From positions 372,001-436,000 of the forward strand of contig NZ_OU912926.1 in the NCBI RefSeq assembly GCF_918378365.1: a DNA stretch of 64,000 nucleotides. Reading direction: 5' to 3'. Shown here one piece after another: positions 27,162 to 35,259 of the stretch. A program made the position numbers and the translations under genes. The notes under the pieces are model-generated. The model ran no database searches, was not told the DNA's origin, and was given only the letters and a program-made list of their open reading frames with translations. The DNA is from Candidatus Nitrotoga arctica (GTDB lineage: Bacteria > Pseudomonadota > Gammaproteobacteria > Burkholderiales > Gallionellaceae). Position 1 is the first letter of the stretch; every line of letters begins with the position of its first letter.

Positions 27162-27442
27162 GGATTATCTGGACGCTTGAAGCGCTGCAGGATCGCGTTG
27201 ATGTTTGGGACTGCATCGCGGCGGATAACCTGCGAGCGGCCGCCCGCATGGATGAGCTTTTCAGCGATGCGGCTGCTCAGCTGGCCGATCACCCGAAGCT
27301 GGGGCGACCGGGAAAAATTCAAGGAACCCGCGAGCTGATCCCGCATGAAAACTATCGCCTAGTGTACGAAATTAGCGGCGAAGCCGTGTGGATGCTGGCC
27401 TTGGTTCACACTGCGTGCCAGTGGCCATTAGTCCGTGATTGA
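27158..27442 (+). CDS. Toxin of the ParE/RelE superfamily
   Basis: The 94-residue protein has the compact ParE/RelE pattern. It opens with MRIIWTLEALQDRVDVWDCI, then has helix ARMDELFSDAAAQLADHPKLGRPGKIQGTRELIPHENYRLVYEI (given in parts: HPKLGRPGK, TRELIPHENYRLVYEI) and ends WMLALVHTACQWP, a variant of the family VLHxARQWP end. GRPG and RELxxxxNYRLVYE match the YoeB/ParE class that usually poisons gyrase (ParE) or cuts mRNA (RelE). Which one applies cannot be read. It starts with GTG overlapping the antitoxin stop. Confidence 0.8.
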   Translation: MRIIWTLEALQDRVDVWDCIAADNLRAAARMDELFSDAAAQLADHPKLGRPGKIQGTRELIPHENYRLVYEISGEAVWMLALVHTACQWPLVRD

Positions 27443-27515
27443 GTGAGGGGAGTATTCAGCACAACCGAGCTTTGTCATTTCGACTGAAAGAAGAAATCCT
27501 TACCGGGCTGCCATC

Positions 27516-27692
27516 ATGGGGACACGCTACAACCCACACGTCAAAGCTGTTTATGAGCGCTTGCTTGCCTGGGGCAAGTCCAAGATGTCCGCTCTTGGTG
27601 CCGCAATGCGCAAACTGGTGCATTTGTGCTTTGGTGTACTCAAAACTCAACAGCCGTATCAACACGATTACTTGAAAAATGCTTGGCGTTAG
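27516..27692 (+). mobile_element. IS110-family transposase, C-terminal remnant
   Basis: A 58-codon frame reads GTRYNPHVKAVYERLLAWGK, then KMSALGAAMRKLVHLCFGVL and ends QHDYLKNAWR before a stop. This is the characteristic C-terminal end of IS110/IS1111 transposases (YNPxxKAxYERLxxxGKxxxxALxAxMRKL). Nothing recognisable of the DEDD catalytic domain precedes it, so only the tail survives. Confidence 0.75.
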
Positions 27693-28002
27693 AGGCGGTA
27701 TCTACATTAGCCTGGGCTACGCTTGCTGCATCAGCACGCCGGTAACGCATGTTTCATCCTCTTGTATGTTGGGCTTGGTGCAGCCCTTGAACGGTTACGT
27801 TATGATCATCCTGGGCTGCAACTTTGATGAGAGGCCTCAGAGTCTGACCTTATTTGTTATTTGTTCTTCAAAACCTTACAATCCTCATAGATTCCATTCT
27901 CCGGTGGTTCAGTCCAACTGAGGTTTATCCGATGCCAATAAGTCGGCGGGTTTAACATGTTAGGGAGGACGGCAGATAAACGGTATTCGTTAGAGGTTCC
28001 CA
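27693..28002. other. Unassigned stretch after IS110 remnant
   Basis: No supported gene. GGGCT and AGCCC arms near 27773-27788 form a small hairpin. An open 80-codon frame at 27679 lacks a ribosome binding site and protein-like character. Confidence 0.3.
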
Positions 28003-28338
28003 ATGAACATACTTGTGTTGGTTGTTGGTCAGGATGATGGTGTGGTCCAGCCGTACTACGGAGTCGAACATGAAGGTAAGTTATGGCTTATTACAGCATG
28101 GTTGATAGAGACTGTAACAGGATTAGCCACGCCAGAGAGAATGATTCGCGTAGATACACAGCCCGTTCAAAAGATTGACGAACCGGGGGCAAAGTTTCAC
28201 TACGCAAATATTCTATTGCCCAAAGCCGTGATCGAGGGCCTTTCCCAAGAAACACCCGGATATGAGGTACGAAGTCTCCCAAACTCGCCGGTCGTTCATC
28301 GAGATGACCTGAAACCACTCCCGATACTTTTTTGCTAG
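28003..28338 (+). CDS. Hypothetical protein
   Basis: The 111-residue protein is not one I recognise. AGAGG six bases before the ATG and even codon use support that it is real. It is soluble, without signal peptide. It has GVEHEGKLWLITAWLIE near residue 22, and the segment NILLPKAVIEGL and VVHRDDLKPL later. It overlaps or abuts the lipoprotein gene that follows, so the two are probably co-expressed. It lies in the accessory stretch next to a TA module. Confidence 0.5.
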   Translation: MNILVLVVGQDDGVVQPYYGVEHEGKLWLITAWLIETVTGLATPERMIRVDTQPVQKIDEPGAKFHYANILLPKAVIEGLSQETPGYEVRSLPNSPVVHRDDLKPLPILFC

Positions 28339-28340
28339 CC

Positions 28341-28829
28341 ATGCTTCCTCCATTTCACCATTATTTTAGGCTCCACATCGTGCTTAAGCTCTTCTCTGGA
28401 TTTGCGTTTCTGCTGCTATCGGCCTGCGCCGTTGGACAAGTTATTGATCCGGAATCCTACATCAAACAGAACGGCTCCCAAAAAAAAGCCGCTGCAGGAT
28501 TAGGCATCTTCTACACAACGATTAAAAGAGTACAAGCAGATGAAATACCGCCATTCATGGAGGCAGTGAAAACAATGCCTCGTACGGAAGAGGCGAAAAA
28601 TATCTGCCAGCAGCAAGCCACTGGAGTGCAGAAGCAATTCGACTCGGAGGGGAGGAAAGATCTTCGTGTCAGAAAGTCAGTTGGCTATGGCGGGCCGCAA
28701 GACGGAAAGTTTGGATGTGTGTTCTTTATTGAATCGCAGAGGGCAATTGCCGCTACTCAAGTTTACTTCATAAAGATCGTGCTTCGCGACAAAACCTATG
28801 ATGCTTACACGGTGATTGTTTCCCACTAG
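28341..28829 (+). CDS. Putative lipoprotein, unknown function
   Basis: The frame encodes a hydrophobic stretch with a lipobox (FAFLLLSAC), so it is a probable outer-membrane lipoprotein. From ATG 28341 the signal region is unusually long and His-rich. A GTG at 28380 would give MLKLFSGFAFLLLSAC, a textbook signal peptide, and may be the true start. The mature part has two Cys (NICQQQATG and KFGCVFFIE) that could form a disulfide. No family recognised. It follows the hypothetical gene at 28003 directly. Confidence 0.55.
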   Translation: MLPPFHHYFRLHIVLKLFSGFAFLLLSACAVGQVIDPESYIKQNGSQKKAAAGLGIFYTTIKRVQADEIPPFMEAVKTMPRTEEAKNICQQQATGVQKQFDSEGRKDLRVRKSVGYGGPQDGKFGCVFFIESQRAIAATQVYFIKIVLRDKTYDAYTVIVSH

Positions 28830-28876
28830 CTCGATAGGAAGCGTCTCTAACGTCAAGCATTTTTAATGCTCGGTAG

Positions 28877-28903
28877 GTTGGGCTGAATGAAATGAAGCCC
28901 AAC
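28877..28903. repeat. REP-like hairpin (GTTGGGCT...AGCCCAAC)
   Basis: An 8-bp perfect inverted repeat with an 11-bp loop and the common flanks GGTAG and ATCT. Hairpins of this type are dispersed in many bacterial genomes; here it may end transcription of the lipoprotein gene. The rest of 28830-29127 holds no gene. Confidence 0.5.
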
Positions 28904-29127
28904 ATCTCATCGCTAACCATCTATCCATTACCTCTTTGCCACCCCAATCCGATGTTGCCATTCCCCGCTCAATGTAGCCATGCAATGTTGAATGTGGCCA
29001 ATCAACAGGCCGAGTGACTCAGCCATGTTTTACAGGATTTTAATGAATGTAGTCAATGTGCTGACAGTATTATGAAAATTTATAATTTGATAATGAGCAA
29101 ACTACAGGCGTCTACGTCTAACCTAAA

Positions 29128-29973
29128 ATGATCAACCAACATGACCTTGCTATCCATATTTATGCCAACGTAACTACCGCTCTCGATGAAGACCTGCGCG
29201 ACGGTGATCTCACCGCGCAACTCATTCCATTACATACACAAGCACACGCCACTGTTATTACGCGCCAAGATGCAGTGTTATGCGGCGCAGCTTGGTTTGA
29301 TGCATGTTTTAAAGCGATGGATAAAGATTGCATCATTCATTGGCTTGCGCAGGATGGCGATGTCATAGCAGCCAAGCAAACGCTGTGCGAGATACGCGGT
29401 GATGCACGTGCGATGCTGACTGCCGAACGGTGTGCTCTGAATTTTTTGCAAACACTTTCCGCTACCGCCACGCAGACGCGGCACTATGTCGAGGCGGTAC
29501 GCGGCACGCATGCGAAAATTCTGGATACACGCAAGACGCTGCCGGGCCTGCGTATTGCACAGAAATATGCGGTGAAAACGGGCGGCGGGCATAACCAGCG
29601 GATTGGTTTATTTGATGGCATGCTGATTAAGGAGAATCACATTCTGGCTGCGGGCGGCATCCATCCTGCGCTGGAACAGGCTTTTCGTCTTGCTCCTGAG
29701 GGTATAAGCATCCAAATTGAAGTAGAAAATCTGGAACAGCTGCGTGAAGTGCTAGATGCTGGTGCCAAGCTAATTTTGCTCGACAATTTCGATCTCGATA
29801 GTATGCGTGTTGCTGTCAAACTCACTGCCGGACGCGCCGAACTTGAAGCCTCCGGCGGCATTACTCTTGATAAAGTACGCGCTATCGCCGAGACCGGCGT
29901 AGAACGCATCTCCATTGGTGGCCTGACCAAAGATATACAGGCTGTAGATTTATCGATGCGGTTTGAAATTTAA
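29128..29973 (+). CDS. nadC: Nicotinate-nucleotide pyrophosphorylase (quinolinate phosphoribosyltransferase)
   Basis: NadC turns quinolinate and PRPP into nicotinate mononucleotide in NAD synthesis. The 281-residue protein has the expected length and motifs: EDLRDGDLTAQL near residue 15, ERCALNFLQTLSATAT near 93, and ILDTRKTLPGLR with KYAVKTGGGHNQRIGLFDGMLIKENH (quoted in parts) around 130-170. IEVENLEQL, ILLDNFD and EASGGITLDKV then form the phosphate-binding barrel end. It is followed by trxC after 46 bp; nadA and nadB are not in the window. Confidence 0.97.
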   Translation: MINQHDLAIHIYANVTTALDEDLRDGDLTAQLIPLHTQAHATVITRQDAVLCGAAWFDACFKAMDKDCIIHWLAQDGDVIAAKQTLCEIRGDARAMLTAERCALNFLQTLSATATQTRHYVEAVRGTHAKILDTRKTLPGLRIAQKYAVKTGGGHNQRIGLFDGMLIKENHILAAGGIHPALEQAFRLAPEGISIQIEVENLEQLREVLDAGAKLILLDNFDLDSMRVAVKLTAGRAELEASGGITLDKVRAIAETGVERISIGGLTKDIQAVDLSMRFEI

Positions 29974-30019
29974 ACTATCATTCCCCATGTAGGGAGCATT
30001 CACAACTGAGGTAACAATC

Positions 30020-30454
30020 ATGAGCGATTCCATTAATATCGTCTGTCCGAGTTGCGATGCGGTAAACCGCATTCCCGCTGGAAAGTTAACCAGCCAGCCG
30101 AACTGCGGCAAATGTAAACAAGCTCTATTTAACGCGCATCCGATTGAGCTGGGCAGCAGCAACTTCGAGAAACACATCACGCGTAATGATATCCCGGTTT
30201 TAGTGGATTTCTGGGCACCATGGTGTGGTCCCTGCCGCATGATGGCACCCGCCTTTATACAGGCAGCAGAGAAACTCGAGCCGGGAATACGTTTAGCTAA
30301 ACTAAATACAGAAGAAGCACAGGAACTGGGCGCGCGCTATAACATCCGCAGCATTCCCACCTTGGCCATATTTAAAAATGGGCGTGAGGTGGCAAGACAG
30401 GCAGGTGCCATGGATGTGGCCGGCATTGTGTCGTGGGCTCGTGCTAACGCCTGA
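30020..30454 (+). CDS. trxC: Thioredoxin 2
   Basis: The 144-residue protein has the TrxC layout. An N-terminal zinc ribbon holds two Cys pairs (CPSCDA and CGKCKQA; residues about 9-37). A thioredoxin domain follows with active site WAPWCGPCRMM near residue 70 and the cis-Pro loop RSIPTLAIF. It reduces disulfides and responds to oxidative stress in relatives; zinc release by oxidation is known for E. coli Trx2. It starts 46 bp after nadC. A 46-bp dispersed repeat lies 30 bp after its stop. Confidence 0.96.
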   Translation: MSDSINIVCPSCDAVNRIPAGKLTSQPNCGKCKQALFNAHPIELGSSNFEKHITRNDIPVLVDFWAPWCGPCRMMAPAFIQAAEKLEPGIRLAKLNTEEAQELGARYNIRSIPTLAIFKNGREVARQAGAMDVAGIVSWARANA

Positions 30455-30483
30455 GAAATGCCACCCAAACGTTATGCAACTGG

Positions 30484-30529
30484 TGCGGGAGGTTGAAAGT
30501 TGATTGCCCACTCTCTTTCACATAGAGCC
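30484..30529 (+). repeat. 45-bp dispersed repeat, copy 2
   Basis: Matches 23385-23429 at about 40 of 46 positions, including TGCGGGAGGTTGAAA and TTTCACATAGAGCC. Confidence 0.65.
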
Positions 30530-30566
30530 AATAAAAATGGGAGGGAGACCGCCAGTGAATATACTT

Positions 30567-31835
30567 ATGAAAAAAATCAACAAATCATATGGATGCAAAC
30601 GATTTCTGTCGTGTCTGGCGATAGGAATCGTTTGTTTGTCAACAGCTGGATGTGTCACGGGTCCACGTAGCCTCGAGACTGATCGACTCACATACAATGA
30701 GGCGATCAAGAGCACCACCGAGGCCCAGTTACTGCTCAATATTGTACGGCTGCGCTACAACGATACGCCGAGCAGCTTGGCAGTATCGGCGATTGCGACG
30801 CAATTTGAGATACAGAAAAGTTTTTCGCTGACTCCCTTTTTCGGCGTGAACGGCGGTGATCCGGCGCAGCACTTTTCCGCACTGCTGCCGCAAGCGCAAA
30901 TATCTACTACTGACCGCCCTACCATTACGCTGACCCCGCTTGACGACCAGGAATTCACGCGCAAGCTTTTTACACCGATGACACTTGATGGTGTGCTTTA
31001 CCTCACAAAAACAACGTGGCCGATATCAACGGTATTTCGTCTATGGCTGGAGAATCTTAATTGGGTTTCCAACGCCCAGAACGGTAGCGGCCCGACATTG
31101 AAGAGCGTGCCAGACTATGCCGAATTTTTGCGCGGAATCGATGCGCTGCAAGCGCTGCAGGATCGAGGCCACATCGTGTTCGGCACGGAAGAGCGAGAGG
31201 AGGCGCAACAAGGGACTGTGGCCGCAGGCCTAACGGCTCACGACTTGCTGGATGCAGCCAAGGAAGGTTATGAATTTCGTCCTGATCACAATAGCGCATT
31301 GGTATTAGTCAAGAAAAGCCGGCAACCGGTGATGAAGGTTCATCCGGAAGCATTGGCCTCAGCAGAAATGCGCGAACTCGCCCAGGTTTTCGGCCTCCGG
31401 CCTGGACTGCCGAAATATGATCTCAAGATCGAGAACCTGGACCCGTTCAAGATAAATCATCCGCCGGATGGCGTAGACGTTATGGACTTGGAGACGCGCT
31501 CGTTGCTTCAGGTGTTGTATTTCGTTTCCAAAGGGCTTGATGTTCCTGTGGAACATGTGGGACGGGGATTTGTTCAGGCAACTACCGACGAAACGGGCCA
31601 GCCGTTCGATTGGCGAAAAATCACGAGTAATCTCTTCCACGTATACTCGGTCATTGGAGACAGGCCACCAACCGCGCATGTGGCGGTCAAATATCTGGAC
31701 TACTGGTTCTATATAGACAAAGCTGATCAGGACACTATGGCTACTTTTTCGTTGCTGATGCAATTGGCGCGATTGGAAACAAATGGCAAAACAGGGCTAG
31801 GGCCAGCGCTGACCCTGCCGTTGGGCGGGCGATAA
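30567..31835 (+). CDS. Large putative lipoprotein, unknown function
   Basis: The 422-residue protein starts at ATG 30567 with a lipoprotein signal ending LSTAGC. The first mature segment (RSLETDRLTYNEAIKSTTEAQLLLNIVRLRYNDTP, in part) recurs in conserved hypothetical lipoproteins of proteobacteria; I do not know a named function. A LLQVLYFVSKGLDVP segment and KYLDYWFYIDKADQDTMATFSLLMQLA near the end are also typical of this group. The upstream in-frame extension from 30504 is unlikely because it runs through the dispersed repeat. The gene stands alone. Confidence 0.65.
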   Translation: MKKINKSYGCKRFLSCLAIGIVCLSTAGCVTGPRSLETDRLTYNEAIKSTTEAQLLLNIVRLRYNDTPSSLAVSAIATQFEIQKSFSLTPFFGVNGGDPAQHFSALLPQAQISTTDRPTITLTPLDDQEFTRKLFTPMTLDGVLYLTKTTWPISTVFRLWLENLNWVSNAQNGSGPTLKSVPDYAEFLRGIDALQALQDRGHIVFGTEEREEAQQGTVAAGLTAHDLLDAAKEGYEFRPDHNSALVLVKKSRQPVMKVHPEALASAEMRELAQVFGLRPGLPKYDLKIENLDPFKINHPPDGVDVMDLETRSLLQVLYFVSKGLDVPVEHVGRGFVQATTDETGQPFDWRKITSNLFHVYSVIGDRPPTAHVAVKYLDYWFYIDKADQDTMATFSLLMQLARLETNGKTGLGPALTLPLGGR

Positions 31836-31959
31836 TAGGGGAACTGGTCAGTCATAGACATTGAATATTTTGCAAAGCAACGTTGCACAGGGACCAGGAG
31901 TTATTAATGATGCCCGACGGTAATCTGTCGGGCACAGGCGGGGAAAGTGGACCGATTCG

Positions 31960-32976
31960 TTAGTTTTGGTTCACTCTGATGCTGTACGAGCCAGTACCTT
32001 GAGCCTTATTATAATGTCGAACTTGGGCAAAATATTGTCCCGGGATGAGTTGAGCTGCGATTCTTGAGTTTAGCCCAATGCCACCATCGTCGTCTTCGGT
32101 AATAAGACTCGTCTGACTGTTGGGGCCGAATAACTTCATCACCACATCGGTCTGGCCGCCCGTTTGGATGATATGGCGACCACTCTTTTTTACGGTGAAT
32201 TTGAACAGGTCTTCTTCACCAGGCAGGCCGATCGAGGTCGATACAGGTGCTGCATTGACGCTCAACTCGATCGCTTGAACCGCAATGTGCGGATAGGCTT
32301 GTTCGCTGGCAATGAAGGCCTGGTCCAGCGCTGACAACACGTTATTCTCTTTGGTGCCATGGCCGTTTTTGACCCAAGTGTCGGGAAAGAAGTAAAGCAT
32401 GATCGAAGCGGGATCGAATTCCGTCCCTTTGATCTGATCAACCGCATATTTTTCCAAAACATTTTGCCGGACTTGATCCGGGGTCCAGCTATTCGGCGGT
32501 TTACCTAAGTCGCTGATAACGACTTCCTCGTTCCACTCAATTCCCCCCAACGGATTTTGATGCTCGTGTGCAAGACCAATTGCATGGCCAAACTCATGGG
32601 CGGCAGTGCCACCATCGAGAAATCCAAGGTTCATCGTGGGCTGATCGCGCGGGATTGATTGACAATCTGTACCGATATAGGACCACGCTCCATCCGAAGA
32701 ATCAAAGGCAATGCGAATCTCTGCGTCAGGTGCGTTGTTAAACTCGAATTTCAGATTTGCATGCGGTAGCCACCAAAGCGCTTGTTCTTTGGCGGTTGCT
32801 TGCTGAGCCTCGGTCCCGCCCATGAATCGTACGCGTAGTGTCGATCCATTGACCCACATCTTTCTAAAAAGGAAGACCGCCTTCACTTTTCCATTGCCGA
32901 GCCTGATAGTCTGCTGTGGGCGGACAAGATCGAGCGGCAGAATTCTGTCGTGACAAATTTTTAGATTCTCTTTCAT
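31960..32976 (-). CDS. Astacin-like M12A metalloprotease with C-terminal PPC-like domain
   Basis: The 338-residue protein contains the extended zinc motif HEFGHAIGLAHEHQNP near residue 130, where HExxHxxGxxHE is the astacin/M12A pattern. QTIRLGNGKVKAVFLFRKMW at the N-terminus leads into a metzincin fold. The Met-turn is probably SIMLYFFPD, with Phe in place of the usual Tyr two residues after Met. After residue 240 a PPC-type beta domain follows (EEDLFKFTVKKSGRHIIQTGG, YFAQVRHYN, SYSIRV). No N-terminal signal peptide is seen, which is odd for an astacin. AAGGAGATCACT precedes the ATG. It resembles secreted proteases of predatory or soil bacteria. Confidence 0.8.
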   Translation of the reverse strand: MKENLKICHDRILPLDLVRPQQTIRLGNGKVKAVFLFRKMWVNGSTLRVRFMGGTEAQQATAKEQALWWLPHANLKFEFNNAPDAEIRIAFDSSDGAWSYIGTDCQSIPRDQPTMNLGFLDGGTAAHEFGHAIGLAHEHQNPLGGIEWNEEVVISDLGKPPNSWTPDQVRQNVLEKYAVDQIKGTEFDPASIMLYFFPDTWVKNGHGTKENNVLSALDQAFIASEQAYPHIAVQAIELSVNAAPVSTSIGLPGEEDLFKFTVKKSGRHIIQTGGQTDVVMKLFGPNSQTSLITEDDDGGIGLNSRIAAQLIPGQYFAQVRHYNKAQGTGSYSIRVNQN

Positions 32977-33350
32977 AGTGATCTCCTTAATATTAATAAA
33001 AAGCTGAATTCTTAGTCAATATTTATACCATTCTGATGCATCCTCGAATAACGGCCTTACGAGCTGCTCATGTCAAACTATCGTCTTCACGTGGAAATTA
33101 CTATTCCAGCAAGGCCACAATAATAGGGCGTCCCCCAAAAAAAGCGAATAAGCAAATTGCTTATTTTTGATTAAAGGGCGTTCTACCATTTAATTAAAAT
33201 TACAGGCCGAATAAGCTCGCTCTCCTACAGCCCAGTGGCTAGCACCAGCATAAATGACGTTCCAGATATCAGCACATTAAAGATGAACATAAGAAGGGAG
33301 AATCAGAGCACCAAATGGCAGCATGAACAAAAACATTCAGGCGACAACTA
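32977..33350. other. Non-coding stretch before the IS630-type element
   Basis: No gene is visible. It contains the palindromic repeat at 33139-33175 and otherwise AT-rich sequence. Confidence 0.35.
33139..33175. repeat. Dispersed palindromic repeat, copy 2
   Basis: AAAAAGCGAATAAGCAAATTG and TTATTTTTGATTAAAG; same palindrome and flanks as 20901-20935. Confidence 0.65.
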
Positions 33351-33376
33351 TAGACCCGGCACGATTTATAAATGAA
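33351..33376 (+). repeat. Left terminal inverted repeat of IS630-type element
   Basis: TAGACCCGGCACGATTTATA; about 21 of 26 positions match the inverse of 34440-34465. Confidence 0.8.
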
Positions 33377-33405
33377 TTTTTATTGGTTTCCGATGTCTAT
33401 GGAGT

Positions 33406-34446
33406 ATGGAAAAAGAAGATGCCCGCAAGCAGTCGCGAGAAGTACTGCATGAACGACGCAAGCAAGTTATTCGTATGCACCGCAAAGGTGTGGCGGTGAT
33501 GGAGATCGTGGTGCAAACGGGACTGAGCTGGACGGCAGTCAATACGGCGCTGCGGTTGTATAAGGCTGAAGGTTCGGGGGCACTCAAGCCCGGCGTTCGG
33601 GGTAAAAAACCTGGCAGTGGACGTAGCTTGACGGTTAGCCAAGAGCTGGCGATTCAACAAACCATCTGCGACAGACGCCCCGAACAACTCAAGATGGATT
33701 TTGCGCTATGGAGCAGGCCCGCTGTGCGCCAGCACATTGAGCTGGCGCACAGTATCAAGCTGTCTATTCGGGCAGTAGGCAACCACTTGGCACGTTGGGG
33801 TTTTACACCACAAAAACCCATTAAAAAAGCATACGAGCAGCGGCCTGAAGCCGTCCAGGCTTGGCTTGTTGAACAGTATCCGGCCATTGAAACCAGAGCA
33901 AAAGCCGAAGGTGCGGAAATTCACTGGGGCGACGAGACGGCGCTAGTCAACACGGATGTCAGAGGCAGGAGCTATGCGCCGGTGGGCAAGACACCTGTGA
34001 CGTTCGCAGTAGGCGGCACGCGCCACAAGCTATCGATGATTGCGACGGTAACCAATCAGGGTAAAACGCGCTGGATGATTATTGATGAGGCATTTAACTC
34101 CGACAAGCTCATTGAATTTCTGGAGGCGCTCATCAAGGATACAGACCGCAAGGTGTTTCTGATACTGGACAACTTGAGAGTTCATCACAGCAAACCTGTA
34201 AAGGCTTGGGCTGCCGAGAACGCACAGAAAATCGAGTTGTTCTACTTGCCCAGCTACAGCCCTGAACTCAACCCCGAAGAAAGACTGAATGCAGATCTCA
34301 AGCACGTCATCACTTCAAAGGTGCCAGTGCGCACCAAGGCAAAACTCAGAGCTGCTGCGACTGATCACATGACCATGCTTGAGCAAAACCCCGAACGCGT
34401 GCGCCGTTATTTCCGCGACCCAAAAGTCGCCTACGCGGCTTCATGA
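33406..34446 (+). CDS. IS630-family transposase
   Basis: The 346-residue transposase has an N-terminal helix-turn-helix region (MHRKGVAVMEIVVQTGLSWTAV, about 24-46) and a second one near residue 110. A DDE catalytic domain follows: first Asp in IHWGDETALVN (about 175), second Asp in VFLILDNLRVHHSK (about 253), and Glu in YSPELNPEERLNADLK (about 285-300). This spacing is typical of IS630. No stop or frameshift interrupts it. The gene reads across almost the whole element. Confidence 0.95.
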   Translation: MEKEDARKQSREVLHERRKQVIRMHRKGVAVMEIVVQTGLSWTAVNTALRLYKAEGSGALKPGVRGKKPGSGRSLTVSQELAIQQTICDRRPEQLKMDFALWSRPAVRQHIELAHSIKLSIRAVGNHLARWGFTPQKPIKKAYEQRPEAVQAWLVEQYPAIETRAKAEGAEIHWGDETALVNTDVRGRSYAPVGKTPVTFAVGGTRHKLSMIATVTNQGKTRWMIIDEAFNSDKLIEFLEALIKDTDRKVFLILDNLRVHHSKPVKAWAAENAQKIELFYLPSYSPELNPEERLNADLKHVITSKVPVRTKAKLRAAATDHMTMLEQNPERVRRYFRDPKVAYAAS

Positions 34447-34465
34447 ATAATTCGTGCCGGATCAA
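34440..34465 (-). repeat. Right terminal inverted repeat of IS630-type element
   Basis: Read inward it is TTGATCCGGCACGAATTATT; it overlaps the last codons of the transposase gene. Confidence 0.8.
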
Positions 34466-34706
34466 TAGCTGGACAATCACCGAAGGTGCCACTCGTGTGT
34501 TAGGGTGAAGCGTTTTGTCCCTTGGGGATAGGGTATTTCGACTCTCTGGTGTTTGTCGCCAAAAACACATTCATGATGATGTGCGTATATCCGCGTGCGG
34601 AAGGAAGCAAGAAGGTAGGGCAGGTTTATTCTCTGGGAGAATTAATTTTTCTAGACTGCCTGTTTTCCAGCGCGTAGATCTTTTCCTTCATTCAAAAGGA
34701 ATTCAA

Positions 34707-34838
34707 ATGGACTTACAGACAGACAAGCTGGAATCAGTTATGGCCAATGGCCATAGGGGAGGCATTTTGAGCGAGACCAAGACTGAAAGATTATTTTTTT
34801 GGTGTTATGTCTATAACCTTCACACCAAGCTCTTTTAG
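34707..34838 (+). CDS. Possible small or truncated ORF
   Basis: A 43-codon frame starts MDLQTDKLESVMANGHRGG with AAGGA six bases ahead. Its 3' third runs antisense into the end of the repeat protein gene at 34791, suggesting that a longer gene was cut here. The stretch 34466-34706 before it holds no gene but has a nested hairpin (ATTCTC/GAGAAT within GGCAG/CTGCC) near 34620-34665. No function can be proposed. Confidence 0.25.
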   Translation: MDLQTDKLESVMANGHRGGILSETKTERLFFWCYVYNLHTKLF

Positions 34839-35174
34839 CTTTTCATCAACTTCCTTACCTTTCTTTTTGGGAACGGTTTCCGTGAAATCGGCCTTCGGGT
34901 CAATTGGGTCGTAAGTAACCGTCCCGTCAGAGTTAACTTTCTTTGTCATGACGGGTTTTGATGTTATGTCAATAACCTGGACGCCCACTTCCCTTGCTTG
35001 TTTATCAATCTCCTTACTTAACTTTTGGGGTACTGTTTCTGGAGAGCCGGCCTTCGGGTCTCCCACTGGGTCATAGGTAACTGTGCCGTCAGGGTTGATT
35101 TTCTTGGTCATAACGGGGGCTGCAATTGCAACGCTTGAGATAGTAACGGCAAGCAGCAGTGTGATGAGTTTCAT
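34791..35174 (-). CDS. Secreted protein made of two tandem repeats
   Basis: The 127-residue precursor has a signal peptide ending AIAAP. The mature part is two near-copies of one 52-residue unit: PVMTKKINPDGTVTYDPVGD to GVQVIDITS and PVMTKKVNSDGTVTYDPIDP to GVKVIDITP. The repeat units share VMTKK, DGTVTYDP, ETVP and VIDIT landmarks. AGGAGCC precedes the ATG on the minus strand. I do not recognise a family. It sits between an IS630-type element and an IS481 remnant. Confidence 0.65.
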   Translation of the reverse strand: MKLITLLLAVTISSVAIAAPVMTKKINPDGTVTYDPVGDPKAGSPETVPQKLSKEIDKQAREVGVQVIDITSKPVMTKKVNSDGTVTYDPIDPKADFTETVPKKKGKEVDEKLKELGVKVIDITPKK

Positions 35175-35259
35175 ATTTAAGGCTCCTGGAAATATTTACA
35201 ACTATTTGAAGCTCGTGCAATTGAGCAAGTGTGATTACATACTGGTCATATTTTATGAA

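Larger units (their letters stand above)
33351..34465 (+). mobile_element. Complete IS630-type insertion sequence
   Basis: The element is 1,115 bp. Left end TAGACCCGGCACGATTTAT and right end (inverted) TTGATCCGGCACGAATTAT match closely. Both sides carry a TA dinucleotide (33349-33350 and 34466-34467), the target duplication made by IS630/Tc1-type elements. One intact transposase gene fills it, so it may be active. Confidence 0.85.

Noticed and set aside
27439..27675. 78-codon frame directly after the ParE-like toxin
   Set aside because: It is the wrong frame of the IS110 transposase tail at 27516-27692.
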